A stretch of DNA of 64,000 nt from Mugil cephalus. Taxonomy: Eukaryota > Chordata > Actinopteri > Mugiliformes > Mugilidae. Below are positions 11,754 to 22,540 of this stretch, piece by piece. Numbering within the stretch: position 1 is the first letter of the stretch; each line of letters begins with the position of its first letter. The notes under the pieces were generated by a model. That model was given only the letters and a program-made list of their open reading frames with translations, was not told the origin of the DNA and ran no database searches. The stretch is taken from NCBI RefSeq assembly GCF_022458985.1, contig NC_061770.1:39351599-39415598 (forward strand), written 5' to 3'. The position numbers and the translations under genes are program-made.

Positions 11754-12430
11754 TCACTCATCTCTAGACTTCTCCAAGCATATTTTGAGACTTTCTTGCA
11801 GTCTTTCTTCAGTGTCATGTAGTTGTTCAGTGTAGCTCTCCATATTTTGGTTTGTGTAAGTCATGGTTTTCTCCAAGAAATCCTTTATCCTCTCCTTCAG
11901 TTCAGACTCATCAGACACTTCCCCCACCAGCTCCAAAACATAATCAAGCTGATCTTTGACTTCATCAAGTACATCTGAAACGATTTCAACTCTTCTCTTG
12001 TGTGATGACTGATGGAGGAAGAAAATAATTGTTGTTTAGCTCCTGCACACACAGCACACTCTCCAGAAACTGAATATGAAGTGAAGGAAGATTAAATACA
12101 CACCTTATTTCTAACTAGTTCTTCTACTGCTCCCTGAGAGTGCTTCTTCATTAAATCCAGAAATTTCCAAGAACAAACCTTTGAGTGTTTCACATGTGCT
12201 GCATTCTTTAAATGGAGAAATGAACAAGAAGAAAGTTAATTAGCCCATAAAGACTTCCAGATGATGTAAATGCACATACACATATAAATGTGCGACTGCA
12301 AAACAAGACTAAGCAACAAAGAATGTACCAGTTTGTCCATGGTACTTGTCTGTGAAGTTGCAACATGAAGCAGATTGAGCAGAGAGAAGATGAGGAAGAG
12401 GCCTTTTGGGGGTGACACTGATGCTGCCAT
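11754..12430 (-). CDS. Small signal-peptide helical protein, subfamily C gene 3
   Basis: Three phase-0 coding exons: 12430-12329 (34 codons), 12205-12104 (34) and 12008-11754 (84 plus stop), giving 152 aa. The signal exon lacks the SRGLATVRTS stretch of its sisters (MAASVSPPKGLFLIFSLL), an in-frame loss before the hydrophobic core, so the signal peptide should still work. The middle exon has HSKVCSWKFLDLMKKHS; the last has LVGEVSDESELKERIKDFLE and ends SRDE. The stop is TGA where its sisters read GAA, and CTG TAA follows it, so the usual final Glu-Leu has been cut off by a nonsense change. Leader near 12535-12610; ISRE-like site at 12819. Function unknown. Confidence 0.72.
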
Positions 12431-12818
12431 CATAACTAAAACACTCTGTGAAGTTGACACAATAAAAACAACCGTAAGAAAAACACAAGAGAAACTTTTT
12501 ACAACAGTTTGAAGTGAAGTAAGATTTAATTTACCTGCTGGGTGAATGGAAGGAGAGCTACTGCTGAGCAGGTGGAGAATAAAGAAATGACACACGACAA
12601 ATGTTTTATACATATGCTCCTGTAGCCACATAGCTCATGTGATGGGTCATGTGTTCAATGCGGTGATATCCAGCCAAAAAGCTTTTCATGCAGTTTTTTT
12701 TAAAAAATCTCCCTCTCAGCTGACAGAATGTGACTGGAGAGAGTGTGTTGGGCTGAGGTCAGTAATGATGCAGATTACACTAGGAGAAAAAAGCAAGAGA
12801 AACTTGACTTCACTGTAC

Positions 12819-12828
12819 TTTCACTTTC
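12819..12828 (-). promoter_or_regulatory. ISRE-like element of subfamily C gene 3
   Basis: The minus strand reads GAAAGTGAAA, as at 7277 and 15349. Here it lies about 200 bases from the leader exon because 12636-12790 carries an added segment that is also present around 8400-8690. Confidence 0.6.
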
Positions 12829-13139
12829 ATTTCTCAAATTATTCCACTTTACAGCAAACGTGACAACAAGAAACACAATAGAAATACTCTGACAATAATC
12901 CGGCACAACAGTATGTGTCACTTCATCAGGAGATTCATTCAAAATTTCACCTCCCTTCTCTCTGGTTACAGAAGCAGCCGCCTCCCATTAACCAAGTTAA
13001 ACTAAAGTAGTAATTTTAGGACACTTGATTCTTCTGACAGCAGCCACAGCTCTGCTCCTAATACCATCATCACTGTTCTATAAGGCTTAAATAGTAGAGC
13101 ATCAATAAAGACATAATAATAATAATTAAGAAACAGTCC

Positions 13140-13400
13140 ACGTTTTACATATTCTTGGTGTCACGTTCTGTATGACTCACCTGTATTTGTTTGTGTGAGG
13201 GAGTGCGTGCATCATGTCCTGCATTGTTTGGATACCATGGAGGACATGTTGGTATCTACCTGACTGTGATGTGCTTTTTTCATTTCTTTGTAGCAGTTAC
13301 ACTTTACATAATTATTCCAGTAAATGACAAACGTGAAAAAGAAACTTGTGGAAGAATCACAGACAGCATGTTTCATTTGTCTACTTAGTGCTGACAACGT
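13140..13400. repeat. Conserved intergenic module, copy 2
   Basis: Matches the block at 7790-7990 (GGTGTCACGTTCTGTATGAC, GGATACCATGGAGGACATG, then GTGATGTGCTTTTTTCATTT). It continues with CAGTAAATGACAAACGTGAA, which is also recognisable in the copies at 15.7 and 19.6 kb. Confidence 0.65.
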
Positions 13401-14425
13401 TAAATTCTGGTATAACAACACACCTCAAATGTTGTAGATAACTTAGCAACATGATGTGTTTTATGTCTTCCACTGGAGGCTGAAGGCTGGGGCTATAATC
13501 AGTGGTGCTGTCGTATGACAACTATCTCAGTACAAGATTAAAAGCGTCAGAGCAGCGTCTTCCAGTTTATCAAGTTTCAGGAATTTTCATGCCAACTGTG
13601 TCATGTAGATATTAGTTTCATCACGTGACTTGCCGTCAGCCTCAGCGGTGCATGTTCCTAGACTGTCCAAAAACTAGAAAACAGTTTCTTCACAACATTC
13701 ATCTGAAAAGATAATCTAGGCTGGAATCTTTGTGAGCTGCCTGACAATAGAGCCTGCAGTCAGTGAGCGTCAAACAAACACTTTTCAGGAAGTGTGTGCT
13801 TCACGTCTGACAGCTGTTACGAAATGAGGAATCAGACAAAATGAGTTTTTAATTATTGCATTTATTTGTATTAGTACGTATATAAACAACAGGTTATACT
13901 CATGTAAAATGGTTTAATTACAGAAGTGATTGACAGAAAAGGAAACACTAGTCAGGAGTTAAACTAAACTAAGGAAACAATCTCTTTAATCACTGCAATA
14001 AAATATTAAATAACAGTAACTTCACCTTTGGAAGAAGTGCCAAGAAAAGTATATATATCAAAGAGCATGCACTGACATGTTTTGTACCTTATCGCACCAC
14101 TCACACACACGTTAAAAACAGAGAGGAAACCAGTTGTAAATTGTTCAAGTGTACATAGTTTTCACGCAGTAATTCATATTAACATGCTAGTGCAGCCTAT
14201 ACATATATATACTTCCACACATATCTTCATATTTTCTTGCACTGTAGATTCTGGTGATTTTGTTGGTGTGTTATGTTGATGTCGGTGTATGTTTGTGGAC
14301 AAGCTACTGGACACTTGGGAATTAATAAAGTAATAAACTATTCTCTGTTCTATTTTGTAGGATTACACAAGAACTAAAACTGCACAGAATATTTCACAGA
14401 GAGACAGAGATGTGAACTAGAACTG

Positions 14426-15118
14426 TTACAGTTCAGCGTGATGCTGCTCTAACAGTTTTATTAACATGTAAATGTTTTGCAGTCTTTCTTCTTTGTCCTG
14501 TAGGCGTTTAGTGTAGTTCATCATTTTTTGGTCTGTGTATTTCGAGGTTTTCCCCACGAAATGCTTCATCGTCTCCTTCAGTTCAGACTCATCAGACACT
14601 TCCCCCACCAGCTCCAAAACATACTCAAGCTGATCTTTGACGTCATCAAGTACATCTGAAACAATTTCAACTCTTCTCTTGTGTGCCGTCTGATGGAGGA
14701 AGAAAAAAAGACTTTTTACACACATTAAATTACAAATAATTGTTGTTTAGTGCCTGCACACACAACACACTCTCCACTTGTGAAGAAACTAAATATGAAG
14801 TGAAGGAAGATTAAATACACACCTTATTTCTAACTAGTTCTAGCTCTGCTTTGTGATGGTAGTCCTTCAGTGATTCCAGAAATTTCCCAGAAGAATCATT
14901 TGAGCGTGATCGCCTTAGAATTACACCCTGTAAATGAAGAAAGTTCCAGTTAATTAGCCCGTAATGACTTGCAATTGATGTATATGCAACAAAGAATATA
15001 CCCGTTTGTCCGTGTTACTCGTCTGTGAAGCTTCAGCGTAAACCAGACAGATCAGAAAGAAGATGAGGACGAGGTCTGTAGCCAGTCCTCTGCTGCTGGG
15101 TGACACTGATGCTGCCAT
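14426..15118 (-). CDS. Small signal-peptide helical protein, subfamily C gene 4
   Basis: Three phase-0 exons: 15118-15002 (39 codons), 14927-14823 (35) and 14689-14426 (87 plus stop), giving 161 aa. The signal peptide is MAASVSPSSRGLATD then LVLIFFLICLVYAEAS. The middle exon differs most from its sisters (RRSRSNDSSGKFLESLKDY) and lacks their cysteine and tryptophan. The last exon reads LVGEVSDESELKETMKHF, then MMNYTKRLQDKEERLQ, and ends HHAEL, keeping the C-terminal Glu-Leu. HAEL is one step away from the ER-retrieval consensus. ISRE-like site at 15349; leader near 15220-15290. Function unknown; predicted secreted or ER-lumenal helix. Confidence 0.74.
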
Positions 15119-15348
15119 CACAACTGAAACATTCTGCGAAGTTGACACAATAAAAAACCCCTATGAGAAAAACACAAGAGAAACTTTTTACAACAGTTTG
15201 AAGTAAAGTAAGATTTAATTTACCTGCTGGGTGAATGGAAGGAGAGCTGCTGCTGATCAGGTGGAGAATGAAGAAGTGACACACGACAAATATTTAGTTC
15301 TTCAGCTGTCAGATTGTTTGTCACCAATGACGCGTGTGATGTCTGTTC

Positions 15349-15358
15349 TTTCACTTTC
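15349..15358 (-). promoter_or_regulatory. ISRE-like element of subfamily C gene 4
   Basis: The minus strand reads GAAAGTGAAA within AATGAAAGTGAAAGAACAG, the same context as at 7277. It lies just upstream of the leader exon on the minus strand. Confidence 0.65.
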
Positions 15359-15539
15359 ATTTCTCAAACGAAACATGGCAACATGACGCACAACATAAAC
15401 ACTCTGACAAAAATACAGTACAACAGCTAAACTGAATTAAATTAAAACAAATACATTTAAATTAGTATCAATTTTACGTTTTTAATGTCCCTATCACACC
15501 AGCTTTTGGAGGTAAGTGATGTGCAGTTAATATATAAAA

Positions 15540-15790
15540 AAAATGTTTCATGATAAAATATTTTGCCTCTACTGTGTGTCACTTGTGTGTGTTTGCATTT
15601 GTCTTTCTGAGGATGTGTGCTTATCTTTTCCTGCATAGTTGAAGGATTACATGTAGGACAGGCTGGTATCTACCTGACTGTGTTGTGCCTATATTACGCA
15701 AATGTTCCAGTAAATTACAAAAGCGAAAAAGAAACCCATAAAAGAATCACAGAAAACGTGTTTGAATCCTCTAATTTGTGCAACTTAAAA
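15540..15790. repeat. Conserved intergenic module, copy 3
   Basis: A more diverged copy of the block at 7790 and 13140. Shared words include GGTATCTACCTGACTGTG and CCAGTAAATTACAAAAGCG followed by AAAAAGAAACCCAT. Confidence 0.55.
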
Positions 15791-16259
15791 CTAATGGAGA
15801 GTTTGACTTGTGTGGTTGTTTGCAGGGCTTGTCATTAACTTTTGTACATGTGCTAAAGCCTCAAGGGGGAAAATAAAAGAAAAAAACGAGATTTACAAAC
15901 CTTTTAAATGTAAATGACCCTTGACCTTGATGTAATACATTTATCCCATTGAAATGTGTTATTTAAATGAATACATTTACTGGAATTGAAACACATATAT
16001 TGAATATAATATGGCTCAGAATTTATTGAATATTATTGCCTTATAGTTTCTCAACAGTACTTATTTGTTATAATTTGTTTACTTGTTTGTGTGCACTTTT
16101 TATTTAAGCTTTTTCTGAAAAAAAAATTGATAATAAAGCATTTTCTATTTAATTATAAACTTTGTCCTAATTCTGTCCTGGGTTTTAACTATTTAATAAT
16201 AATAAAAAAGGGAAACATCACAAAAAACATTTAGCGATTTAGCAATTCAATGACGCATC

Positions 16260-16375
16260 CAGTACCACCTTATTTATTGAAAAGTATCTGTATCAGCGAT
16301 ACTGGCCCGTATGTACTTGGTATCGGATCGATACCAAGACTATTCAGTATCGCACACCACTAGTGTTTGCGATTG
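16260..16375. mobile_element. DNA-transposon fragment with GATACC repeats
   Basis: Contains GTATCAGCGATACTGG, then GGTATCGGATCGATACCAAG, then CAGTATCGCACACCACTAG. This is the style of terminal sequence seen in fish hAT-like non-autonomous elements. No matching other end was found. Confidence 0.4.
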
Positions 16376-16718
16376 TAAAGACAACGTCTGACTACAGTGA
16401 CATCAGCTGTCCGTGTTAATCGGTCAGGAATGGACCAATGAGCAAACATTGTAGGCATGCAGTGCTCATGTGAGGTGTATTGTCGCACCAGAAAGTAGAA
16501 CTGTTTACTGTAAGTATCAAACATGTGACAGCAATCAGTAGCCTCATCTGTCTTCTGTTGATATCTATGTTTGATAAGCTCCTGGACTGGAACGATGCCC
16601 ACTTGTTTACTCTAATTGATGCTGTTTTTCTGTAAAAGGCATCCGACAAATGCTACTTCAGAGATAATGAAAGCAAATCGAAAAGAGGCAAATCACACAG
16701 GTGACGACAGGAGTAGCC

Positions 16719-16801
16719 TATAAAAAGTACTGACACTGTGTCATCTTGTCATTGTTACATTTTCCACCTTTGCTGTAGTTCTCCTTCCACTCTCCCAGCA
16801 G
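16719..16801 (+). promoter_or_regulatory. TATA box and leader exon of subfamily A gene 1
   Basis: TATAAAAA at 16719-16726 is followed by a leader ending at a GTAAGA donor after 16801. The block is nearly identical to 20529-20611. The upstream sequence near 16655-16690 (ATGAAAGCAAATCGAAAAG) is only a loose match to an ISRE. Confidence 0.6.
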
Positions 16802-16901
16802 GTAAGAACAGTTTGTTTAACATCAGGTTCATTGTGAATGCATTCTACTATTATTTTCTCTCACTTTTTATTTATTTATTTTTTTTAAATCTAGAACAAC
16901 A

Positions 16902-17341
16902 ATGGCAGTAGTCGGGTCGTTCAGAATCAGAGGAGTGACTGACGGAAACACCAAAGTCCTCTTTCTCCTCTTCACCCTGCTGAGCCTGGTTTGCTTTGCC
17001 AGTTCACTGATGGACGAAGATAAACTGGTAAATTAATTTGCCATTGAAAATAATCTCATATTAATTCATGTGTATAGTCAGTCATGTTTTTGTTGTTGGG
17101 TTGGGTGCTATCGTACATTAAAGTCTATGACATTCCTACATCAAGCTAAATGTGACTGCATCTCAGGTCTTACTCTGATATTACAGGAAAACCTGAGAGT
17201 GTTTGTTCAGAACAAACGACGAGAAAATGAAGAACAACAGGTGAGTCATTCAAACTTAAATGTTGCTTATATGTTGACTGAGAGGCATTCAGCCCGATCT
17301 CAGTGTGACATAGCACATAAAAGTGCGTTTAAGCTTTAGTT

Positions 17342-17385
<44 letters not shown>

Positions 17386-17722
17386 TAATAATAATAATAA
17401 TCATAACAATAGTAATAATAATATTTTTTGTTATCTTCATCAGGCAAACATTACTGTAATACAGTCAATATTGTCAGAGCTCGATAAGGCAGAACTGGAC
17501 TGGGTAAACACTGAACTGGAAATCCTGAGGAGAGCACCACCTGTGTTCAAGCCACTGCTGGATGCAGCAGAGAAACGCCAAGCTGAAGGAGTCCCAGAGT
17601 ACAGACGTGATACTGAGCAGGAGTTTGAGTCCATAGCTGCAAAACTCAAGAAAGATGAAGAGAATCTGAGAAACATGGAGAAGCTCATAACATACCTGGA
17701 GGAAACTGAAGCTGAGCTCTAA
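16902..17722 (+). CDS. Small signal-peptide helical protein, subfamily A gene 1
   Basis: Coding exons 16902-17027 (42 codons), 17187-17240 (18) and 17444-17722 (92 plus stop), all phase 0, give 152 aa. The signal peptide has core VLFLLFTLLSLVCFASS with likely cleavage after CFA; the exon ends DEDKL at a GTAAAT donor, as in B and C. The remainder is charged helix: ENLRVFVQNKRRENEEQQ, then LDKAELDWVNTELEILRRA, then FESIAAKLKKDEENLRNM, ending EETEAEL. The pattern suggests a helical bundle or coiled coil. EAEL resembles but does not meet the ER-retrieval pattern. The paralogue at 20.7 kb is a recent duplicate. An AAT microsatellite fills the last intron. No known domain. Confidence 0.8.
17343..17432. 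repeat. AAT microsatellite in intron of A gene 1
   Basis: A TAA/AAT trinucleotide tract with a few interruptions, directly before the acceptor of the last exon. Confidence 0.9.
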
Positions 17723-18059
17723 CATGTTTGTCAGCGTCTCTGTTTTGTGTATCATATCTTTTCTATCTTTGAAGTTATGAATAGTTTAGATTTCTGAATG
17801 ATCAACACTGTGTTGTGTCATTTCTATTGGTGTGTAATGTACTTTTCCTGTATGGATTATCTTAAAATTAATATATTCATATATAGTCAGGAGTGTGATC
17901 AGTAATCTTTGAGGAGTTAAATGTTTGACTTTTAATGATTCTTTGCAATAGATTAGACCTTAACTCTAATTATAATGTTTAGTCTGTGTCTAAACATCAC
18001 TGTGTTGCTGTTAGCATGTAGTGCAGCATACTGGTGATTTTTTTATTTTATTTTAATTC

Positions 18060-18360
18060 CAATAAATGATGAAGTTTATTCTTTTAGCCACTCTTTTATA
18101 ATTAATCCATATATTTTTATTTTTTTAATGATGGTTTAAAAAGTTTTGGTTCGATTCATTTTCATTACACATGGTATAATGAATATATATTATCTCTACA
18201 GTGTGTCTTGCAGTGGGTTGAAGTTACTCAAATGTAAACGCCATAGTTAGATGTTATTTAGTGACCTCTAGTGGCCGTTTAGCAGTAAGTCAGTCCTCGT
18301 GTAACAGAGGGTTGGGTGGATGGACGGGTCCACGAATCATTGGATTTTAATATGTAATAC
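18060..18360. repeat. 3' flank duplicated with 22190-22540
   Basis: CACATGGTATAATGAATATA, then GTGTCTTGCAGTGGGTTGAA, then AGTGACCTCTAGTGGCCGTT recur at 22330-22470. This shows that the A genes were duplicated together with several hundred bases of 3' flank. Confidence 0.75.
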
Positions 18361-18689
18361 TTTCCTCTCTCAAATGAATAAATTAATATAAAGAATATGA
18401 AGAAAAAATGAATGTCATGGTTATGCCTGTATCATGTTTTTGTAACAATGAATCTATGAGGAGTTTAGGACATAAGACATAAGATAACGTTTATTTATCC
18501 CAAATATGAAAAAGTACCTTCACAGTGAGTGAATTAGTGAAAATTATACAAAAAAACGATAAAGATAACATCAACTTGAAAGAAATAAAAAATATGTGAC
18601 AGTGACGTATTTGTGTTCTATTTTCGTCTATTAGACTAATTCAGCATTTGGGATAACATAGTTTTCTTCAATCTTCTGGAACCACTTTT

Positions 18690-18890
18690 TACTCTGGAGG
18701 GTTGAGAAGGGGGCTGGTCTATCCCAGCTGTCGTTGGATGAGAGGGGGGGTACACCCTGAACGGGTGGCCAGTATCACAGGACACACACAGAGAGACAGA
18801 CAACCATTCACACTCACAGTCATTTAAAATTTAAAAATCATCACTGAACCGAACTTAGACCTCAAACTCAGTCCTTCTTGCTGTGAGACG
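18690..18890. repeat. Dispersed fish repeat fragment
   Basis: Contains ACACCCTGAACGGGTGGCCA and ACAGACAACCATTCACACTC, the style of a very common fish interspersed repeat. Related fragments lie at 3366-3403, 23200-23730 and 24645-24680. Confidence 0.5.
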
Positions 18891-19359
18891 TCATTTCTGT
18901 AAACTTTTTCTTTGAAAGTCACTCAAATGAAAAAGGCCAAAGCAAATTACACTGAAAACTTTCATGAAAAGTGTCTGATGATAATTTATACTGACGGCTC
19001 ATTACAACCCACACGTACATCTGCAGTGACCTCCAGTGGTGACAGACGGTATCTGTCGTTTCATTAAATGCACCAAAATTACAAGAATCATATTTAAGTG
19101 ACAAACCCCTCATGAAGCTGTGCAGCAGGAGGAAGTCAAATTACAAATTATAAGAGATAAAGAAGGAAGTTTACAAATGTTAAAAATAAAAAAATAAAAA
19201 AATGTTTTAATCGAAACAGTGGGAATGGTGCATTAGAGTTACAATCAATTTAATTTTTTTCTTTTTTTCTTTTAACTATTTAATGTTCCCTATCACCCCA
19301 GTTACTGGAGGTGAGTTATATGCAGTTAATGAATGAAAATAATGGTTAGGAAATGTTTT

Positions 19360-19620
19360 ACATATTCTAGGTGTCACTCTGTATGACACACCTCTACTTA
19401 GTGCACTTGTGTTTTCATTAGTTTGTTTGAGGGTGTGTGCGCATCTTTTCCTCCATAGTTTGGATACCATGGAGGACATGATGGTGTCTACCTGACTGTA
19501 ATAAGCCTCTTATTTTAACTTTCATTTCTATGTAGCTATTACGCTTTACACAAATATTACAGTAAAGTACAAACGTGAAAAAGAAACTTGTTGAAGTGTC
19601 ACAGAAAACATGTTTGACTT
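19360..19620. repeat. Conserved intergenic module, copy 4
   Basis: Shares CCATAGTTTGGATACCATGG, GGACATGATGGTGTCTACCT and CAGTAAAGTACAAACGTGAA with the copies at 7.8, 13.1 and 15.5 kb. It is located between the two A genes, so the module is not confined to subfamily C. Confidence 0.6.
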
Positions 19621-20458
19621 GTATGGTTGTGTGACAACTGTCTCAGTACAACAAGCTTTGAAGCTGCACCTTTGATTTTCTTGTCAACTATGTGTGGTGC
19701 ATATTCCAGAGTCAACAATAATCTACATTTACTGCCATTAGTTTACAGAAACTAATCACAAAACAGCCGTGCTTGTCTTCTCTAACCCTCTGTTTCTTTT
19801 AGTATCAATATTGATCTACGGCCACTAATTGTAAATCTGTAGAATATTGTGATACAATGGTTGCATATTGATGTGCTAAAGCGTGCTGAAGAAAGAAATG
19901 ATCACCGCTGACAAGTCTTATCCTGCATTTAAAAAGGTTTATTACAAGAAAGAACTGTGTCAAAAACTCTAGCCAAATCTGCGTTGTTGTTTTTTTTTTT
20001 TAGTTTTAGTTGCACAATTGAAATTAAACAAATAATACAGACATAATAATAATAAGACAGTGCAGGGAGAGGCAAAAAAAAAACAAAACACAGAGCTTCC
20101 AGCCAATGGTCAAATCCCCTCTCTCGCTCAGCTCCCACAGTCACCTTATATATCAATTCACAGACAAAGAAAACTTATCTCCGTACATCTAGTTAGTTTT
20201 ACGAGCTAACATCTGGTAAATAACCTCTTGACCTTTAAACTTGGTACACACACATTCCAAATGCCCCAAAAACAGGAATATTACACTATAGACCACAAGG
20301 AAGTTAAATATTTGTTCTCACCCAAGCATTGATTTGGAGAAAAGTCCCTTCTTCTGATCATATTTATGTTGGACTAGTTCCTGGACTGGAATGTTCTAGC
20401 ATAACTGATGTTGTGTTTTGGTAAAAGACATCCGACACATGCTAGTTAAAAAAACAGA

Positions 20459-20468
20459 GAAAATGAAA
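20459..20468 (+). promoter_or_regulatory. ISRE-like element of subfamily A gene 2
   Basis: Reads GAAAATGAAA (GAAANNGAAA), about 60 bases upstream of the TATA box. The equivalent spot before A gene 1 has lost the match. Confidence 0.5.
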
Positions 20469-20528
20469 GTTAAAAAACAACTCCAGCAGGTGACTTGTGT
20501 TGTGATTGAGGTGATGACAGGAGCAGCC

Positions 20529-20611
20529 TATAAAAAGTACTGACACTGTGTCATCTTGTCATTGTTACATTTTCCACCTTTGCTGTAGTTCTCCTTCCAC
20601 TCCTCTAGCAG
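20529..20611 (+). promoter_or_regulatory. TATA box and leader exon of subfamily A gene 2
   Basis: TATAAAAA at 20529-20536, leader ending at a GTAAGA donor after 20611. Almost identical to 16719-16801. Confidence 0.6.
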
Positions 20612-20717
20612 GTAAGAACAGTTTGTTTAACATCAGGTTCATTCTGAATACATTCTACTATTATTTTCTCTCACTTTTTATTTATTTATTTATTTATTTT
20701 TTGAATCTAGAACAACA

Positions 20718-21894
20718 ATGGCAGTAGTCGGGTCGTGCAGAATCAGAGGAGTGACTGACGGAAACACCAAAGTCCTCTTTCTCCTCTTCACCCTGCTGAG
20801 CCTGGTTTGCTTTGCCAGTTCACTGATAGACAAAGATCGACTGGTAAATTAATTTGCCATTGAAAGTAATCTCGTATTTATTCATGTCTATAGTCAGTCA
20901 TGTTTTTGTTGTTGGGTTGGGTGCTACCGTACAATAAAGTCTATGACATTCCTACATCAAACTAAATGTGACTGCATCTCAGTTCTTACTCTGATATTGC
21001 AGGAAAACCTGAAAGAAAAATTGGAAAACCTAAAGGTGAGTCACTCAAACTTAAATGTTGCTTAAATGTTGAATGTGAGGGATATTAACCAAATAGACAT
21101 TGGACTTCAGCCACAGTGTCATCTCAGTGTAACATAGCACATAAAAGTGGATTTGTGCCTTAGATCGGGGGTCTTCAATGTTTTTCAGGCCAAGGACCCC
21201 AAACTGATGAGAGATTAAGTAGGGACCCCCTACCTACTATATGTGTTCTATATTAAACTTGGCCTAATGCTGTTTATAAATATACATTATTATTATCATT
21301 TTGCATTCAATATTAAGCTATTCAAACAATACACATGTTCAAATATTATTATTTTTATTTCAAACACGTGCAACAGTAGGGTGGCCATGCAACTGCCATA
21401 AGCATAAACATACACACATAGATGGGATTTCACCTGAGGACTGAATTTGTGGGGGGAAATAAATAATAAAAAAAAGATACACAAAAAATGTCTAATCAAC
21501 CAGAAATTTTGCAACCCCTCCTGTAGTACCTCCATGTACCCCCTAGGGGTCACGGACCCCCTGCTGAAGACCTATGTCTTAGATGGTAATGACCAGTTCT
21601 TTTTGTTATCCTCATCAGGCAGACATTACTATAACACGAGGAATGTATTTGGAGCTCAGTAAGGTCAGACTGGACTGCGTGAACTCTGAAGTGGAAATCC
21701 TGAAGAGAGCACCAGCTAAGTTTAAGCCACTGCTGGATGCAGCGGAGAGACGCCAAGCTGAAATACCTCTACAGGTGCAAAAATACAATCAGAACTATGA
21801 GTCCATGGCTGCAAAACTCAAGGATACAGAAAAGAATCTGAGGAATTTGGAGAAGGTCATAACATACCTGGAGGAAACTGAAGCGGAGCTCTAA
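20718..21894 (+). CDS. Small signal-peptide helical protein, subfamily A gene 2
   Basis: Coding exons 20718-20843 (42 codons), 21003-21035 (11) and 21619-21894 (91 plus stop) give 144 aa. The signal exon differs from A gene 1 at only a few positions, while the last exon is clearly more diverged (LSKVRLDCVNSEVEILKRA; NQNYESMAAKLKDTEKNLRN). The short middle exon is ENLKEKLENLK, seven codons shorter than in gene 1. The end, EETEAEL, is the same. This uneven divergence suggests either gene conversion in the 5' half or selection on the mature part. A hAT-like element sits in the last intron. No known domain; predicted secreted or ER-lumenal. Confidence 0.8.
21166..21576. mobile_element. hAT-like non-autonomous element in A gene 2 intron
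   Basis: A 411-base insert begins GGGGGTCTTCAATG and ends CTGAAGACCTATG, giving short imperfect inverted ends around GGTCTTCA. It is flanked by CCTTAGAT at 21158-21165 and TCTTAGAT at 21577-21584, an 8-base target duplication with one change, the hAT hallmark. The same intron in A gene 1 lacks it, so the insertion followed the duplication. A related piece lies at 46096-46260. It has no transposase frame. Confidence 0.75.
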
Positions 21895-22189
21895 CATGTT
21901 TGTCAGCGTCTCTGTTTTGTGTATCTTTTCTATCTTTGAAGTCATGAATAGTTTAGATTTCTGAATGATCAACACTGTGTTGTGTCATTTCTATTGGTGT
22001 GTCATGTACTTTTCCTGTATGGATTATCTTAAAAATAATATATATCATATAATCTTTGAGGAGTTAAATGTTTGATGTTTGACTTTTAATGATTCTTTGC
22101 AATAGATTAGACCTTAACTCTAATTATAATGTGTAGTCTGTTTCAAAACATTACTGTTTTATTATTTTTATATTTATTATAAATAATGA

Positions 22190-22540
22190 AGTTTGAGTCA
22201 CTCTCTTTTATAATTAATCCATATATTGTTATTTTTAATGAATATTTAAAAAGTTCTGGTTTGATTCATTTCTGTTTGATTCTTAAAATGACAAAGACCT
22301 GCTCTTTTATATTTTAAATTTTCATTACACATGGTATAATGAATATATGTTATCTCTACAGTGTGTCTTGCAGTGGATTGAAGTTACTCAAACGAAAACG
22401 GCCAACGCAAATTACACTGACACCTCCCATAGTTAGATGTTATTTAGTGACCTCTAGTGGCCGTATAGCAGTAAGTCAGTCCTCATGTAGCAGAGGGTTG
22501 GGTGGATGGATGGATCAACAAATCATTGGATTTTAATAAG
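22190..22540. repeat. 3' flank duplicated with 18060-18360
   Basis: Second copy of the A-gene 3' flank, with the same order of words as at 18.1-18.4 kb. Confidence 0.7.

Noticed and set aside
17343-17432. Direct-repeat array considered as CRISPR-like
   Set aside because: It is a simple AAT microsatellite in a vertebrate intron, without spacers.
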